From Chinchilla lanigera (taxonomy: Eukaryota; Chordata; Mammalia; Rodentia; Chinchillidae), in assembly GCF_000276665.1 (NCBI RefSeq), contig NW_004955416.1:5789566-5853565 (forward strand): DNA of 64,000 nucleotides. The letters are read 5' to 3'. Both the position numbers and the translations under genes were made by a program. Below the pieces are notes generated by a model that saw only the letters and a list, made by a program, of their open reading frames with translations, had not been told where the DNA came from and did not search any database. This document shows, piece by piece, positions 34,495 through 46,834 of this stretch (within the stretch, counting starts at the first letter, position 1; each line of letters starts with the position of its first letter).

Positions 34495-37080
34495 TTCTCT
34501 CCAGGGTTTTATTTTTGCAGACAGCAAGAAGGCTACTGGAATAATGTTCAGCTGTCCTGTTTCTGAGCAGGCAAATATCTATCCTGTCTCTTAAGTAAGC
34601 CTAGCTGCGAGAATACACGGGTGGGTTTATGTTACCAAGCAGGAGTAGCCAGCTGCCGACTGTTGTCTACATGAAGGAATGCTGTTTTGCTACTTCCCTC
34701 TGACTGATGGTGAAATTGAGATGGGGAAGCACTCCAAGTACAACTTATCACGCAAGGGGACGTGGGGTCCCTCATGGACTCACACTGAGAAGCTGCTGAG
34801 AACATGCTGAAATCATTATTCTGATGGATCGGGAATATTTTCTTATTCAAACCTAGTGGCCACGAATGCTGGGCACATGCCATGGTCAGGCTGAATTGGC
34901 CTCTTCCATGAAGTGGGGCTGTGATTGGAGGCTAAGGGCCACTCTTGCTGAGAAAGCAGCCATTCATCCACATGACAAAACCTTTAGGAAGATCAGGAGG
35001 TACGGACTCCTTGCTAGAGGTGTGCTAGGGACCACATCCTCCTCTTGGGTTCAGTCCACTGCTAGGTTTTTTGTGCACATCAGTTGATCAGATTGTGAGG
35101 TTACAGATGGAGGTTATGTTCTGTGATCAGGGCAGCATGTGCAAAGGAAGTCAACCTATTGTCTGTCCTAGAAAGTACACTTTGTGAAAGGAGCGAATGC
35201 TTCTACTGCTTTTAACATATTGTAGTCCTGGTTTAGAAAATCAGAATCCTTGAGACAACATTTCTCTGGATTCAGTCTCATAGTTTTACCTAAGAATGAA
35301 CCATTTTCTTAAGGCATAGAAGCCAGGAACATAATGGCTCTGGCAGAGGGGCCATGGGAAATAGACAGATTTCAGGTTTGTAAACAGCTAGGGAAGTGGC
35401 AGAGGGATTCTGTCCATGAATATTGTAGCAACAAGATGGCCCCAAGGATGTAGGCGCTATTGCTTCAAAAATATACCTGATGATTGAATTTGGAGCATAT
35501 GTGATTTCAATATGCATCCCAACCATTGATCTTTTCCTTAGGCTCAAAGCTAGGGAGACAGAATCAATCAAGTTAAGGCAGAGTTCTTTTTGTTTCATCA
35601 CTCAGTCATTTTGTATAGACTTTCGCTGATCAGGTTCTTTCTATGACTGACAAAATTACCATATATTAGTGATTAAATATCTGATACTATGCTTACTTTC
35701 CACTGTCCCCTGAGCCCTCTGTCCTATTTCATGAAGGCTCACAGGGCCTTCATACTCAAATGCCTTTCAGATCTAAATCCTCTGAACAGATCTTGAAGCG
35801 TCTGCCCCAGAAGTTACCACCAACACCTCAGGCCATACCAGCTCTATCTCTCAGGACATACTTCTTGGTTCCCCATCTGCCTTAGCCACTTTCCTGTCAC
35901 TGGACACAATCCCAACACCCACCATTTAGAGGAGAGGTTTACTGTGGCTCACATTTTCAGTTCATGGTTGGCTGCCTCTGCAGCAGAAAGTGGCTGTCTA
36001 GATGGCTCATTTCCAGTCCCTCCCCAGTCCCATGGCTAGCTCAGAGCTCATGTTCCTCCTCTACCTAATGATTTGCTCTCTTATACAGTATCCAAAGTTT
36101 GTCATGTTCTCACCCACACTTATTTCTCAGGCTCTTTTTCTGCCTTGCCAATGGGTACTCAGGGTACACAGCATATGTTCCAGTCTCCTCCCACTTCCTC
36201 CAATGTGAAAACTCCCAGATTCCTCCATGGCTTTAAACATTATGTCCCTGTTCACATCAATTTGCTCTTGAAGAGTGACCTCCTCTGAAGCCTTCTGTAT
36301 TCTTCTCTCCAGGTATGAATAAAAATGCCCTCCTCCATATCCCTCAGCGTCTATGCTAGAGAACCACGACAGCACTTATGAAAGCAAATGTGACATTGTC
36401 ACTACTGTCTCACCTCCGCTGGCCACCAGACTGTGAAGCACAACAGCAGGGGTATTTATTTCATGAGACTGAAATATATGAAGGTGCATATCTGGCCAGG
36501 CTCAACAATCACTTGCTGACTGAGTACAGGAGTGAACTCTCTTCTTTTTTATTTTTTTCTTATGTCTATAAATCCTGTTGGAAAACAATCTTTTCTTCTG
36601 CATGGCGCCAGCTGCTCTTTCTGTTTGTTTTCACTCATGGTTTCCTTCTGATTTGCTGTTTGTGCCTCTTGTTTTAAAAGCCTCCCAGCCTCTCTTGCCC
36701 AGGCGCTTGCTGGTGCCTTCTCTTACATAAGCATGGTAATTGGTTTTAAATCTGGTCTGAAAACTTTCCCTAAAAGTGTGGTGTGACCCTAGCTGCCTGC
36801 AGGTTATCCAAGAGTTGACTACAGGGGAGTGCTACCTAGGTTCAGAAGACAAAATAAAAACTGCTTGGCTCAGTGTTGGATTCTGAAGGAAATAGCTGGG
36901 CTGAGTGACTCAAAGAGTTTGCATTTTCAGGACACTGCTTTCACAAGAAAAGGGCCATTTTAGCTACCTGAACTCAGCTGACTTTGATTTGTTATTAGGA
37001 AGGTTTGGGGGACTTAGATAGCAACAAAGAGCTCACCTGTGTTTGTTCTGATGAGAGAGAGATATGTGTGTCCCGGAAGA
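34495..37080. other. Mostly unique; weak old repeats
   Basis: 35890-36000 (ggagaggtttactgtggctc, cagttcatggttggctgcct) looks like a diverged mammalian repeat related in style to the URR1-like elements. 36130-36310 weakly resembles L2 (gacctcctctgaagccttct). No gene seen. Confidence 0.4.
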
Positions 37081-37084
37081 TCTG

Positions 37085-37141
37085 GTCCGAGATCACCCAT
37101 CATAAAGAGTAACAGGAAATCTTACTCTTACTCAACATCTG
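37085..37141 (+). repeat. Duplicated 57-bp segment, copy 1
   Basis: Shares its length and all but about five positions with 38424-38480; the longest identical stretch begins tcacccatcataaagagtaa. The sequence beyond both ends differs. It is not part of any repeat I recognise. Confidence 0.8.
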
Positions 37142-37144
37142 CAA

Positions 37145-37975
37145 ACCTGGGTCCCTGGTCACAAGGCAATCACCTGTCTGGTGGCATTACAGTGACCAGA
37201 CATTCCCATCTGATTGAAGAGTATCACTTTTCACATTCTTTCATTCACTGAAACATCACAAGTCAATCTCCTTTGTTTCCCCAGCTTCTACCCTCGCTGG
37301 GCTCAGTGTGTCTCCAGCAGTCAGCATCACCACATGACGTAATATAAACATTTACTACACTAGTGAACTACCAATTTTAAGTTAACTAAAAACATAAACA
37401 TATTGTTAATGAAAATAAAATATTTAAAATTTTATCATAAAGTAATTATTTTGATAATATTTTACCAAGGCTTTTTGCCCACCTTGAGAATGGATACCTT
37501 GAATGTTGGATTTCCCTGGTAGTTCCATATGAATCATATGGGTTGATGTCCCACTGAGTCAGATTTGACTCTCAGACATCATAAATCGTGAGGATATCAC
37601 CCTTCAAAGCTGGAAGGCAGGGTAATTAAACCTGGGAAAAGAGGTGATGGATTCAGCATACAGTGTTTCCTTGTTGTTCTTTGGAAAATGATATCATTAG
37701 TTGCAGCATTTAAAGTTAAAAGAGTTAAAAGGGTCCAGTTGTGCCATGAACTTTGTTTTCTAAAGAGTGAAGGAAATCTTCAGGCTCCGGGGAAGGGCCA
37801 GCATCTGAATCAAGCCATAGTCTTCCTGGCCAGCCTTCTTAAGAAGTCTCACCTGATTATCTTAGTCTTAAAAAATCTGATCCTTGTCTCTGAATGAGAG
37901 ATTTGGTGGTTGGTGACACTGGTTATATTACTGAGATATGCTATATGTGAAGTTCTTAAATCATAGTATTACTCT
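37145..37975. other. Unique AT-rich non-coding sequence
   Basis: Nothing recognised. Confidence 0.4.
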
Positions 37976-37977
37976 GT

Positions 37978-38325
37978 CTTGGTTACTTTTCTCTCGTTGC
38001 TGGGGCAAAATACCTGGTGCCCAAAATTGAGGAAGGAAAAGTTTATTTCGCTTACAGTTTGTGGAGGTTTCAGTCCGTACTTGGCAGGTTACAAGGCAGA
38101 GTGGCACATGGCAGAGGGCTACAGCTCATGGCGGCAGAACACACCAAAAACAACAAACACCAAAATGGAGGAATGGCCCCAAGCAGCCTCTTCCTCTCCC
38201 TTACATATGCAAACTGTCCACCCCAGGGCGGGTGTAGCTCTCACACCTGTAATCAATCAAACTCTAAAAGCCTGCCCCATGACCGCATGAGGCTTTGAGG
38301 GGGATGCACAGACACAAACCATAAC
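37978..38325 (+). mobile_element. URR1-like interspersed element, copy 2
   Basis: Same segment order as 9785-10147: cttggttacttttctctcgt, gaaaagtttatttcgcttac, agtttgtggaggtttcagtc, tacatatgcaaactgtcc, ctctcacacctgtaatc, tgcacagacacaaacc. The ends tgtcttggttac and the complement of aaccataaca are partly inverted. It is better preserved than copy 1 and also keeps a gcccaaaattgagg stretch missing there. Frames of about 100 residues across it are incidental. Confidence 0.65.
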
Positions 38326-38423
38326 ATACTCTTTATTGGGAATTGACTCATGGAGCAAAATTTTTATCTCATTTCAAACATGTGTATATATATTTTTCTT
38401 TTCAATACTAGAACACTTAACTC

Positions 38424-38480
38424 GTCCAAGGTCACCCATCATAAAGAGTAACAGGAAATCTTACCTTTACTCAACATATG
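38424..38480 (+). repeat. Duplicated 57-bp segment, copy 2
   Basis: Direct-orientation partner of 37085-37141, 1.34 kb downstream. About 52 of 57 positions agree. Flanks are unrelated. Confidence 0.8.
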
Positions 38481-38484
38481 AACA

Positions 38485-39050
38485 AGTAGTGTTTTTATTT
38501 GGCATCCATTTCTTTGGATAGTGTTCTTAAACCAAGTACATTCAATGGCTGAAAATTGATAGTATTGGGTATTTTCACCACTTATTTTAGCATTGAGGAG
38601 AGATTAGGAGAGTTTCTTTTGGCCCCCAATTATTCTCTGAGAATAAATAATGGGCTGTTATCTATGAGCCACCACTCTTGTTCCAGTACCTAGCGATTCT
38701 TGTCCCCCACAGATATTGCACATATTGTACATAAAACAAGAGCTGATCAAATGAAAATACTAATTCTGAGGCTTAGGTTTTCTATGATTAAAATTATGTA
38801 AAATTGTCATTATCATTTCTTCATATGTGAACTTCATATATTCTTAGAGTTGATTAATATTTATAACATTTTATGTAATTTTCATATGTACTAGGAACTA
38901 ATAATTTTCTACAGGGCATGCATGGATATTAGATAATGTCTAAAAGAATTACTTGGAAAAGTAATTTTTTCAATAGTTTATTCTGATATACTTCTACAAA
39001 TAGTAATAATTATCTCTGTGGCTAGATTCATACATTTATTGCCAAAAGAG
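38485..39050. other. Unique AT-rich non-coding sequence
   Basis: Nothing recognised. Confidence 0.4.
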
Positions 39051-39064
39051 TAAGTTTTATTTAT

Positions 39065-39147
39065 TTATTTTCTGGTACCGGGAATCGAACTCATGACCTT
39101 GCACTTGCCAGGCAGGCACTGTGCCGCTGAGCTAAATCCCCAGCCCC
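39065..39147 (-). mobile_element. ID-type SINE (tRNA-derived)
   Basis: Minus-strand ID body ggggctggggatttagctca through ccggtaccagaaaa. The flanks agttttatttatt (39053-39065) and agttttattcatt (39148-39160) match at 12 of 13 positions and are the target-site duplication. Confidence 0.88.
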
Positions 39148-39164
39148 AGTTTTATTCATTTTTG

Positions 39165-39735
39165 TTGCAAGGTATGCAAGTTAGAAAAACATATCCATAG
39201 TGTTATTCTCTTGCATGCTTTTAAAAATTATTAATTTTGAAATGGAGAGCATTATTTTGTATTTTTTATTGGGAAAAACTTCATGTGGAGAAGTTAATGT
39301 GCTTTTTAACTTGAAAAATGTTACAAAAGCTTTGATGATTTCACGAATATTGTCTGATCAAGGCTCATGACTGAAAATGCAATAGGGCAAATGGACAAGT
39401 CCACTAAAATTAAACACCTGGAAATTCATCATTTTTATTCCCGTTTCCATTTTTTCATTTGCATGCTTGTATAACACATCACCCTCATTGCTTCATTTGT
39501 TAGCAACTTTATTCATCTATTTACTGTCTTCATTATTTTATTAGACAAATTGTGAATGGCAGTATTTGTTACTGTTAATTACCATCTTGATACTATAGTT
39601 AGTCATTAATTCATTCTGTGTATGCATGAACTGGGGTTATAACAACATAATAGTGATGTAGGAAAAATAACCAAACACTGATATGTACACTGATACATTT
39701 AAATATTTATATATACATTTTCACAGTAGTTAAAT
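39165..39735. other. Unique AT-rich non-coding sequence
   Basis: Nothing recognised. Confidence 0.4.
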
Positions 39736-39739
39736 TTCC

Positions 39740-40065
39740 ATGAAAAATAATCCACCATCTGGTGAATGGATTAGATACAGTGCAATAATACTTTGCAATG
39801 TGGATGAATGTCAAAGTCATTATGATGACTATAGCACGAGAGAAGCTCAATAACAAATTATACATACTGTCTGATTCCATTTATATGGAGTTATAGATAT
39901 TATAAGGTAATATTCGGTGACAGAAAGCAGACCAGCAGTTCTCTAGGAAATAGCAGAAGGAAAGGTAGACTGCAAAGGAGCATGAGGAAATTTTTCAGAC
40001 CATAAAATTAAGATTTTGACAAGACAACTAGGGTATGGATGTGTCTTTATAGTCTTTCAGTTGTC
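39740..40065 (+). mobile_element. Old L1 3' fragment
   Basis: Sense L1 3' text: aatgtggatgaatgtcaaag, tacatactgtctgattccat, ttatatggagttatagat, ggtgacagaaagcagaccag, then aaaggagcatgaggaaattt. No poly-A tail or duplication visible; ancient. Confidence 0.7.
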
Positions 40066-40069
40066 TGGA

Positions 40070-40785
40070 TCATTTTTTTAATCAGAAAGCTTCCTACAAA
40101 GTTTCTTTCACTTTGTCTGGGGTTATCTATGTTTATAGTTTTCTTTTCTTTTAGGAGTTATTTTAAAATTTAAGTTCCATTGGTCCAGAATAAAATTTCC
40201 AGATGTGTTAGTCAACACACTAATTCCCCCTCCAATTAAATAATTAAAATAAGCATCTTAAACAATTGACATAGGGTAAAACTTTGGGCATTCAAGCAAA
40301 GTTTGGATCAAAGATCTATATTTAAGTATAGAAAATGCTTAATTTGTTTGGGCTCTTTAATATTGCCATATAATCATTTTTATTTTCTTGGGAAAGGTAG
40401 CATTCACAAACAGTTTCTGACTACAGTAATACAAATCTTTGTGTGTTATTTCCAGAAGACAAAATTGTACATATGATGGTCAGGGAAGGCTGTGAAATAT
40501 TTAAAATTATCTTTAAATTTGTATTTCTTCATCCAGAAATCATGTGATCAATTGCTGGTTAATAGTTTTGTTGAAGAACGAAAGAAAGTTTTCTCTATTT
40601 TAGTCAGAACAATCCAGGTTATCCTGCAATACCAAATGATCCCTGAATCTTAGTTACTTAAAAACCAGAACAATAGTTTTTTTCTTTCCTCAATCAAGGT
40701 ACATATCCACTAAAGACTAGCTGGTAGGGAGTGAGGAGATGGGCTTATGTTCTAGATTACTGTCACTAAGGGAACCAAAATGAAT
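40070..40785. other. Unique AT-rich non-coding sequence
   Basis: Nothing recognised. Confidence 0.4.
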
Positions 40786-40788
40786 TAG

Positions 40789-41300
40789 TATGATAGTTAA
40801 TTTTAGGTGTCAGTTTACCTAAACTGAGAGACACCCGTATACCTCGTAAAGCATTACTTCTGAGTGCGTTTGGGAGATAGAGTTTCTGGAAGAGGGCAGT
40901 ATTGGGGCCAGTGGACTGAGTAGGAGGCTGTACTCTTACCAGTATGGGGAGACACCACCCAATCAGCTGAGGCCCAAAATGAACAACAGACCAGAGCAAA
41001 GGTGAATATGTTCAGTCTTTTGGAGCTGGGGCATCCTTTTTCTCTTGTGCTGGGATATCAGAACTTGAGTTCTTGGGCCTTTGGACCCTGGGACTTGCAC
41101 GGGAATGCCCCAGGTTTTCATGCTGTTGGATTGTGCTGAGTTTTGCATCAGCTCTCCTGGATGAGGCTGTCAGACGTGCTCTGAGCCTTGGCTTTCTCAG
41201 TCTCCACGATCGCATAAGCCGCTTCCCCTCATAAATCCCCTTGCATCCATCTATGTTTATAACCTACTGTCTGCTTCTCCCCTGGAAAGCCCTAACAATG
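40789..41300 (+). mobile_element. Ancient solo LTR (ERVL/MLT2-like)
   Basis: Follows a familiar mammalian LTR: atgatagttaattttaggtg, gtggactgagtaggaggc, caccacccaatcagctgagg, gagctggggcatcc, cagtctccacgatcgcataa, gcttctcccctggaaagccc. No viral coding sequence is attached. The MLT2 name is from memory. The frames on the minus strand (40766-41215) are incidental. Confidence 0.6.
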
Positions 41301-41424
41301 CCGCAGAGACACCTATCTTCAAATATCTACCACTGACAAAGGAAAGAGGACAGTGGGTGGCCAATCATGTGGCAGCCATCAATTCTTTTACCTAGAAGTG
41401 CCACAGATTATATTTATTTGTATT

Positions 41425-42890
41425 TTTCTTTTTTTATTTTAAAGAGAAAGGAACAAAAACAAAATAATAAAAACAAAGACAAAAACAAAACAACACAAAA
41501 ACAATAAAAACAATACAGAATTTCAAAACAAAATGATAGGAAATTAACAATGGTTGTTGTAATATGTATTGTTATCTTCAAAGTAGTTGCTCAGATAACC
41601 AGATACAGGCATGTAAGATTGATAAAAAAATTAAACATTAACTGTTCCTTTCAGCAAACCAATAGAAATTAGTAATACAATTTTCTTTACTATCTTATGT
41701 ATATTTTTTCTCCTGCCTTCTTTCTTTCTTTTCTCCTTTCCCTCATCCCAGTTGTTCTTTCCTTTTGAGCAGTTTCTTTCCCTTTCACAATATCTATTGT
41801 ACATTTCAGATTTTATTTACTCTTTCAGGTTCTTACCCAACGGAGATAGTACAGTGTTTACACATGCTGGTCTGACTTATTTCACTTATGAGTATGGTCT
41901 CTAGTTGCATCCCTTTACCTATAAAAGCCTCAAGTTTACCTTTATTTACAGCTGAGTGATACTCCACTGTATAAAAATGCCACATTTTTTTTATCGATTC
42001 CTCAGTGGATGGGCATTTGGGCTGTTTCCAAGATTTAGCTATGACAAATTTCACTGCTACAAACATAGCTGCACATATATTGCTGTGGTATGATGTTTTC
42101 AGTTCTTCTGGGAAAGTACCCAGAAGGAGAATAGCTGGGTTGAATGGGACCTCTAATCCCATTTTATTGAGGAATCTGCACATTGATTTCCACAGTGGCT
42201 GCAGCAGTCTACAGTCCCACCAACAGTGGAGAAGAGTTCCTTTATCCCCACAGCCCCTCCTGCATTTGTTATTGGTTAATTTCTTGATGATAGCCATTTT
42301 TTCTGGGGTGAGATGGAATCTCAGTGTTGTTTTAATTTGCACTTCTTGAATGACTAATGATGTTGAACATTTCTTCATATTTTCTTCAACATTTTCTTTA
42401 TTTGCTGTTTGTATTTTTACATCCAAGAAGTGTGTATTCATCTGAGATGCCCATTTTTGGAGTGGGTCTTTGAATTTTGGGGGCCTGATTTTTTAAAATT
42501 CTTTATATGTTCTAGATATAAGTCCTTTGTCTGAAGGAGAGGTGGCTAATTTTTTTTTCCAGATTTGTGTTTTCTTTTTTCTCTGCTGGTGATTTCTTTT
42601 GATGTGCAAAATCTTTTCAGTAAGATGAGATCCCAGTTGTTGATTCTTTCAAGTATTTCCCATGCAGTTTGGTTTTTGTTCATGAACTCTCTATGGCTTC
42701 AAGATTTCTATCTACTTTTTCTTCTAATAGATTTAGTGTTTCTGTTTTAATATTTACCTCTTTAAACCATTTTGACTTTAGTACTACATGGTGATAGACA
42801 TGGGTCTAGCTGTAGTCTTTGGCATGTGGGGAGCCAGTTTTTCCAGCACCATTTATTAAAGAGGCTACCTTTCTTCCAGTGAATATGTTT
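41425..42890 (-). mobile_element. L1: 3' UTR and C-terminal end of ORF2
   Basis: Minus-strand L1 with its tail at the left (T-rich near 41430). The 3' UTR occupies about 41440-41860. The frame at 41833-42441 (202 residues, minus) carries the ORF2 C-terminal cysteine/histidine cluster (GTLLHCWWDCRLLQPLWKS preceded by RRGCGDK) and the LEAFIGKGMQLETI tail. That domain binds nucleic acid in active L1. Upstream ORF2 sequence is frameshifted and stop-ridden, so this copy is dead. It is interrupted by another L1 tail at 42891-43248. Confidence 0.9.
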
Positions 42891-43248
42891 TTTTTTTTTT
42901 TATTTTAAGGATAAAAAAGGGAAACATTAACAGACATACAACATTTTACAACATATCACAAGCACAATACAGACAATACAGAGTTACAAACAAAGTGGTA
43001 GGGAATTAACAATGGTGGTTGTATTACATATTGATATCTTCAAAGTGGCTTCTCATGAAAACAGATATAGACATGCAATACTGGTCAACCAAAGACTCAT
43101 TGACAGTTTCTTTCAGCATAGAAACAGCAGATAGAAGAACAACCATGTTATCTATCCTGTATATACATACAAACAAAATTTCTCCTTCGTTCCCTTCTCT
43201 TTTCCCACATCCCAGAAGCCCTTTACTCTTCGGTGGTTTCCTATCATT
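42891..43248 (-). mobile_element. Nested L1 3'-UTR insertion
   Basis: A short, 5'-truncated L1 copy consisting only of 3' UTR, with its tail as a T-run at the left. It is flanked by a perfect 12-bp duplication, gtgaatatgttt, at 42879-42890 and 43249-43260. Removing it restores a continuous host L1 (cttccagtgaatatgtttggc). Hence it is younger than the host L1. Confidence 0.92.
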
Positions 43249-43260
43249 GTGAATATGTTT

Positions 43261-44946
43261 GGCCCCTCTGTCAAGGATAAGGTGGCTGAGTGGGCTTGTG
43301 GTTCTAGCTGCATCTTTTAGCCTGCTCCACTGATACCCAGGTCTGTTTCTTTGCCGGTACCATGCTGATTTTATCAGAGTAACTTTGTAGTAAAATTCTA
43401 AGTCAGGTATTGGGATTCCTCCTGCTTTGCCTTTGTTGCCCAGGATTGATTTTGTTATTTGGAGTCTCTTTTGGTTCCAGATGAATTTTAGGAATGTTTT
43501 CTCAAGATCTGTGAGGTATACTAATGTATTTTGAATTGAAATTGCATTGAATCTGTAGAACAATTTTTGAGTATGGCCATTTTCATAATGTTGATTCTTC
43601 CTATCCACGAGCAAGGAATAACTTTCCATTTTCTGAAATCATCTTCAATCTCTTTTTTCAGAGTACTATTATTTTCACTGTATAGATCTTTTACTTCTTT
43701 TGTTAGATTGATTTCTAAGTATTTCAGTTTTTGGCTGCTATTGTGAAGTGTGTTGTTTCCCTAATTTCTCTCTCTCTGTGTTTGTTGTTTGTGTATAGAA
43801 ATGCTATTGATTTTTGAGAGTTGACTTTATATTCAGCTACGCTACTGAATTTATTAATTCTAGGAGTCTTTTGATGGAGTTTCTGGGGTTTTGCTTGTAG
43901 AGTGTCATGTCATCTGTGAATAATGATAACTTTAATTCTTCCTTTCCTACCTTGTTCCTCTTATTTTTCTGTCCTGTCTAATTGCTCTAGCTAATGTTTC
44001 CAGAACTATGTTAAAGAGGAGTGGTGCCAGTAGACTTCCTTGTCTTGTTCTGGATTGTAGAGTGAAAGCTTTCAGTTTTTGTTCATTTAGTATGATTTTA
44101 GCTGTTGGTTTGTCATAGATGGCTTTTATCAGAGTGAGGTAAAGTCCATCTATGGCAATTTTCTGTAGGGTTTTTATTATGAATGAGTGTTGGACTTTAT
44201 CAAAAGTTTTTTCTGCATCTATTGAGATGATCATGTGATTCTTGTCTTTGGCTCTGTTGACATGATGTATGATTGATTTGTGTATAGTTAACCATCCATG
44301 CATTCCTGGGATTAATCCCACTTGGTCATGGTGTATAATGTTCTTGATGATTTGCTGCATTCTGTTTGCTAGCATCTTTGCATCTATGTTCATTAGGGAG
44401 ATTGACCTACAGTTTTCTTTTTTGGTTGGGTCTTTCTCTGGTTTTTGTATCAAGGTAATACTTGCCTCCAAGAATGAGTTAAGGAGAATTGCTTCCCTTT
44501 CTATTTCATTAAAAGTTTGAGAAGGATTAGCATTAAATCTTCTCTAAATTTCTTGTAGAATTCAGCTGTGAATCTATCAGGACCTGGGCTTTTCTTTGTT
44601 GGTAAGTTTTTTTCTTGCATTTTCAATTTTGTTGACTGATATTGGGTTATTTAGGATTTTTATGTCTTCTTCATTCAGCTTTGGTAGTTTATATTTATCT
44701 AGGAATCTGCCCATTTCTTCTGAGTTTTCCATCCCATGAGAGCAAAGGTTTTTGAAGTGTGTATTGATATCTTCTGAATTTCTACAGAATCTGTAATGAT
44801 TTCACCCTTTTCATTCCTCAAGGCATGGATTTGTGTTTTTTTCTTTCCTCTTTTTGATAAGGTTCACTAGGGGTTTATCAATTTTATTTATTTTTTCAAA
44901 GAACCAACTCTTTGCATTAATTCTTTGTATTATTTTCTTAGTCTGG
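43261..44946 (-). mobile_element. L1 ORF2 remnant with reverse transcriptase
   Basis: Continuation of the host L1. The minus frame 43947-44471 (174 residues) is the RT domain, with the palm region [11 protein letters not shown] and the run [19 protein letters not shown]. Just downstream, near 43909-43920, the catalytic F-x-D-D (read FTDDM) is present but in a different frame, so the enzyme is broken. The frame 43261-43629 carries FLKFIWNQK and KAGGIPIPDLEFYYK. The element is 5'-truncated near 44946; no endonuclease or ORF1 remains. Confidence 0.9.
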
Positions 44947-44949
44947 TTT

Positions 44950-45312
44950 GTAGAGGCCCAGTCCCCACATCACAAAACTGAGGGGGCAGAGTGAGTGTGG
45001 TGGTAAGAGACAATAGCTTAATAATCAAGACAGAGAATAGAAGCAAATCTGTGACTTCTCCCTTTTTATACCACACATCTGTTTACTGCAGCCAAAAGAT
45101 TCAAAGAAGGCTCTGAGAAAGAATAAGACCTGGTACATTCCAAGATTAGGTCCTAATGCCTATGATCTTGGGCAAGTTATTCCTTCACTTTAAATTTTCA
45201 AAATTAAATAAGAAGAGCAAAATATTTGTATTTTATAGGGAATAAGTGAGAGAATGTATGTGCCATGCCCAATAGACAATAGATGATCAACAAATATTTG
45301 TTTCCATCTCTC
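44950..45312. other. Unclassified sequence
   Basis: 44955-45080 (gaggcccagtccccacatca, then ccctttttatacc) has an LTR-like feel with a TATA-like word, but no boundaries or family can be given. Confidence 0.3.
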
Positions 45313-45324
45313 CCTCCAAACCTT

Positions 45325-45481
45325 TTTTTTTTTTTTGTCTTTTTGTGACAGGGTCTCACTATGCAACTCAGGCTGTTCTTGAGCTCGCTTTGCAGCCCAG
45401 ACTGGCCTCAAACTCACAATGATCCTTCTGCCTCAGCCTCCTGAATGCTGGGGTTACAGGCGTGTTCCACCACACCTGGTT
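45325..45481 (-). mobile_element. B1-type SINE (7SL-derived)
   Basis: Reverse-orientation B1 with T-run at left: gacagggtctcactatgcaa, cagcccagactggcctcaa, cctcagcctcctgaatgctg, gttacaggcgtgttccacca. The flanks ctccaaacctt (45314-45324) and ctccaatcctt (45482-45492) are an 11-bp duplication with one mismatch. Confidence 0.9.
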
Positions 45482-45494
45482 CTCCAATCCTTGT

Positions 45495-46680
45495 TAAGTG
45501 AACACTTAGGTACACACTTTAAAAAAACACTTCAATAATTACCAGAATTATTTGGAAAATGGAAGGGTTCAATTCAGGCTGTGGCTGTCAAAATTCCTGA
45601 GTTGGCATAGTTTGACTAACACAAGGAAATGTTTGTGGCATAAGGGAAAGAAAAGATAGACAAACTTTGGACTGCTCTGGTTGGCATGAGTGGCAGATGA
45701 AAGGTTCAAGTCCTCAGCTGTCACCCGCTTACGTTCCATGCCAGCCTTCAGATACCACTCATCATGTGTGAAATAAGGGCCCAGAAAGTGGAAATGCCAT
45801 TTGCTCTGTCTTCAGTGTTAGGACACCTTGCTTGCTACGTGCCTTCCAGTTTCTTGGATCCCTTACCTAGAAGTCATGGCAAGGTCAAGCAGCCAGCAAG
45901 CCAAGTACTTGCTGAGCCGCACTGCAGTGAAGAAGGCAAAAGTCCCTTTCTTTCTTACCCACTGAGTGCTGCAGGAGCTTCCTAGCTGCATTTTCACACA
46001 GGGCTTCTCCTCATTGTGTAGATTCAATCAGCTGCCAGAACTAGAGGGAGCCATCAGTACCAACACTGAGCTGTGCCCATGGGCTCTGGAGCCTGGCACT
46101 ATGGTCATGGCTAGGTGGGAGTCACGCCTGGTAGACAGAAGGCAAAAAGGTCTAAGGACCAATGCCTTCCTGCAGTGGGAGGCATTCTTAAGGTTTCAGC
46201 ATCCAAAACTCCAGTTTGAGGGCCTAGGGACTGCTGATTTTCAGGACTCAAAGGGCATTTAAAAAAGGGCATCCTTCTGGTGGAGGAAGGGACAGCACTG
46301 GAATTATTCACCTGTTTGCATAATAATAATGTTTAAATATTAAGGGAGTCTATTGATTTCAATTAAAAGAAAGCCTGAGATGGCAGTTCTAGAACTGGAA
46401 TCAGCCACTCAGCAATATTATCAAAACCCAGGTCCTTTGCAGGTTCTTCCTTTCCCAGGTGGTGCCACATGGTGGCAAGATGGCTGCTGGTGTAGTGCCA
46501 AGCATCCATCCTCATCCATGACAGAAGTTGAGAATAAGATTTATTTGATCATACAGTATGTATGACCAATGAGAAAACCAGTTTGATTCATGCCTAGGTC
46601 CAGGAGAGGTAAGATTGCCGGAAATTTTCCTCTTGGACGTGAGGTATGAGGAGATTTATTTCTTACCAATGTCCTTGCTT
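45495..46680. other. Unique non-coding sequence
   Basis: No repeat recognised. Frames at 45764-45985 and 45966-46262 overlap each other and have no domain. Confidence 0.4.
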
Positions 46681-46684
46681 GAGA

Positions 46685-46830
46685 AATGATAACTTCTATT
46701 ATTCACTGAGTACTTACTATGCCAAACCCTTGTATACTGATAATTTCAGTCTTCATAACAACTCAATGAAAAAGACAATATTATTTTTATCCACATTTTC
46801 CAGATGAGAAAACTGAAGTCTGAAGCAAAG
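46685..46830 (-). repeat. MIR SINE
   Basis: ttcactgagtacttactatg, cagtcttcataacaactcaa, cacattttccagatgagaaa, actgaagtctgaagc follow the reverse MIR consensus. Confidence 0.8.
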
Positions 46831-46834
46831 TTTC

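Noticed and set aside
40766..41215. Minus-strand frames as genes
   Set aside because: They are antisense to an ancient LTR; no viral or host domain.
43947..44471. Reverse transcriptase gene
   Set aside because: RT sequence is real but is a broken, 5'-truncated L1 with the catalytic FxDD in another frame; not a functional gene.
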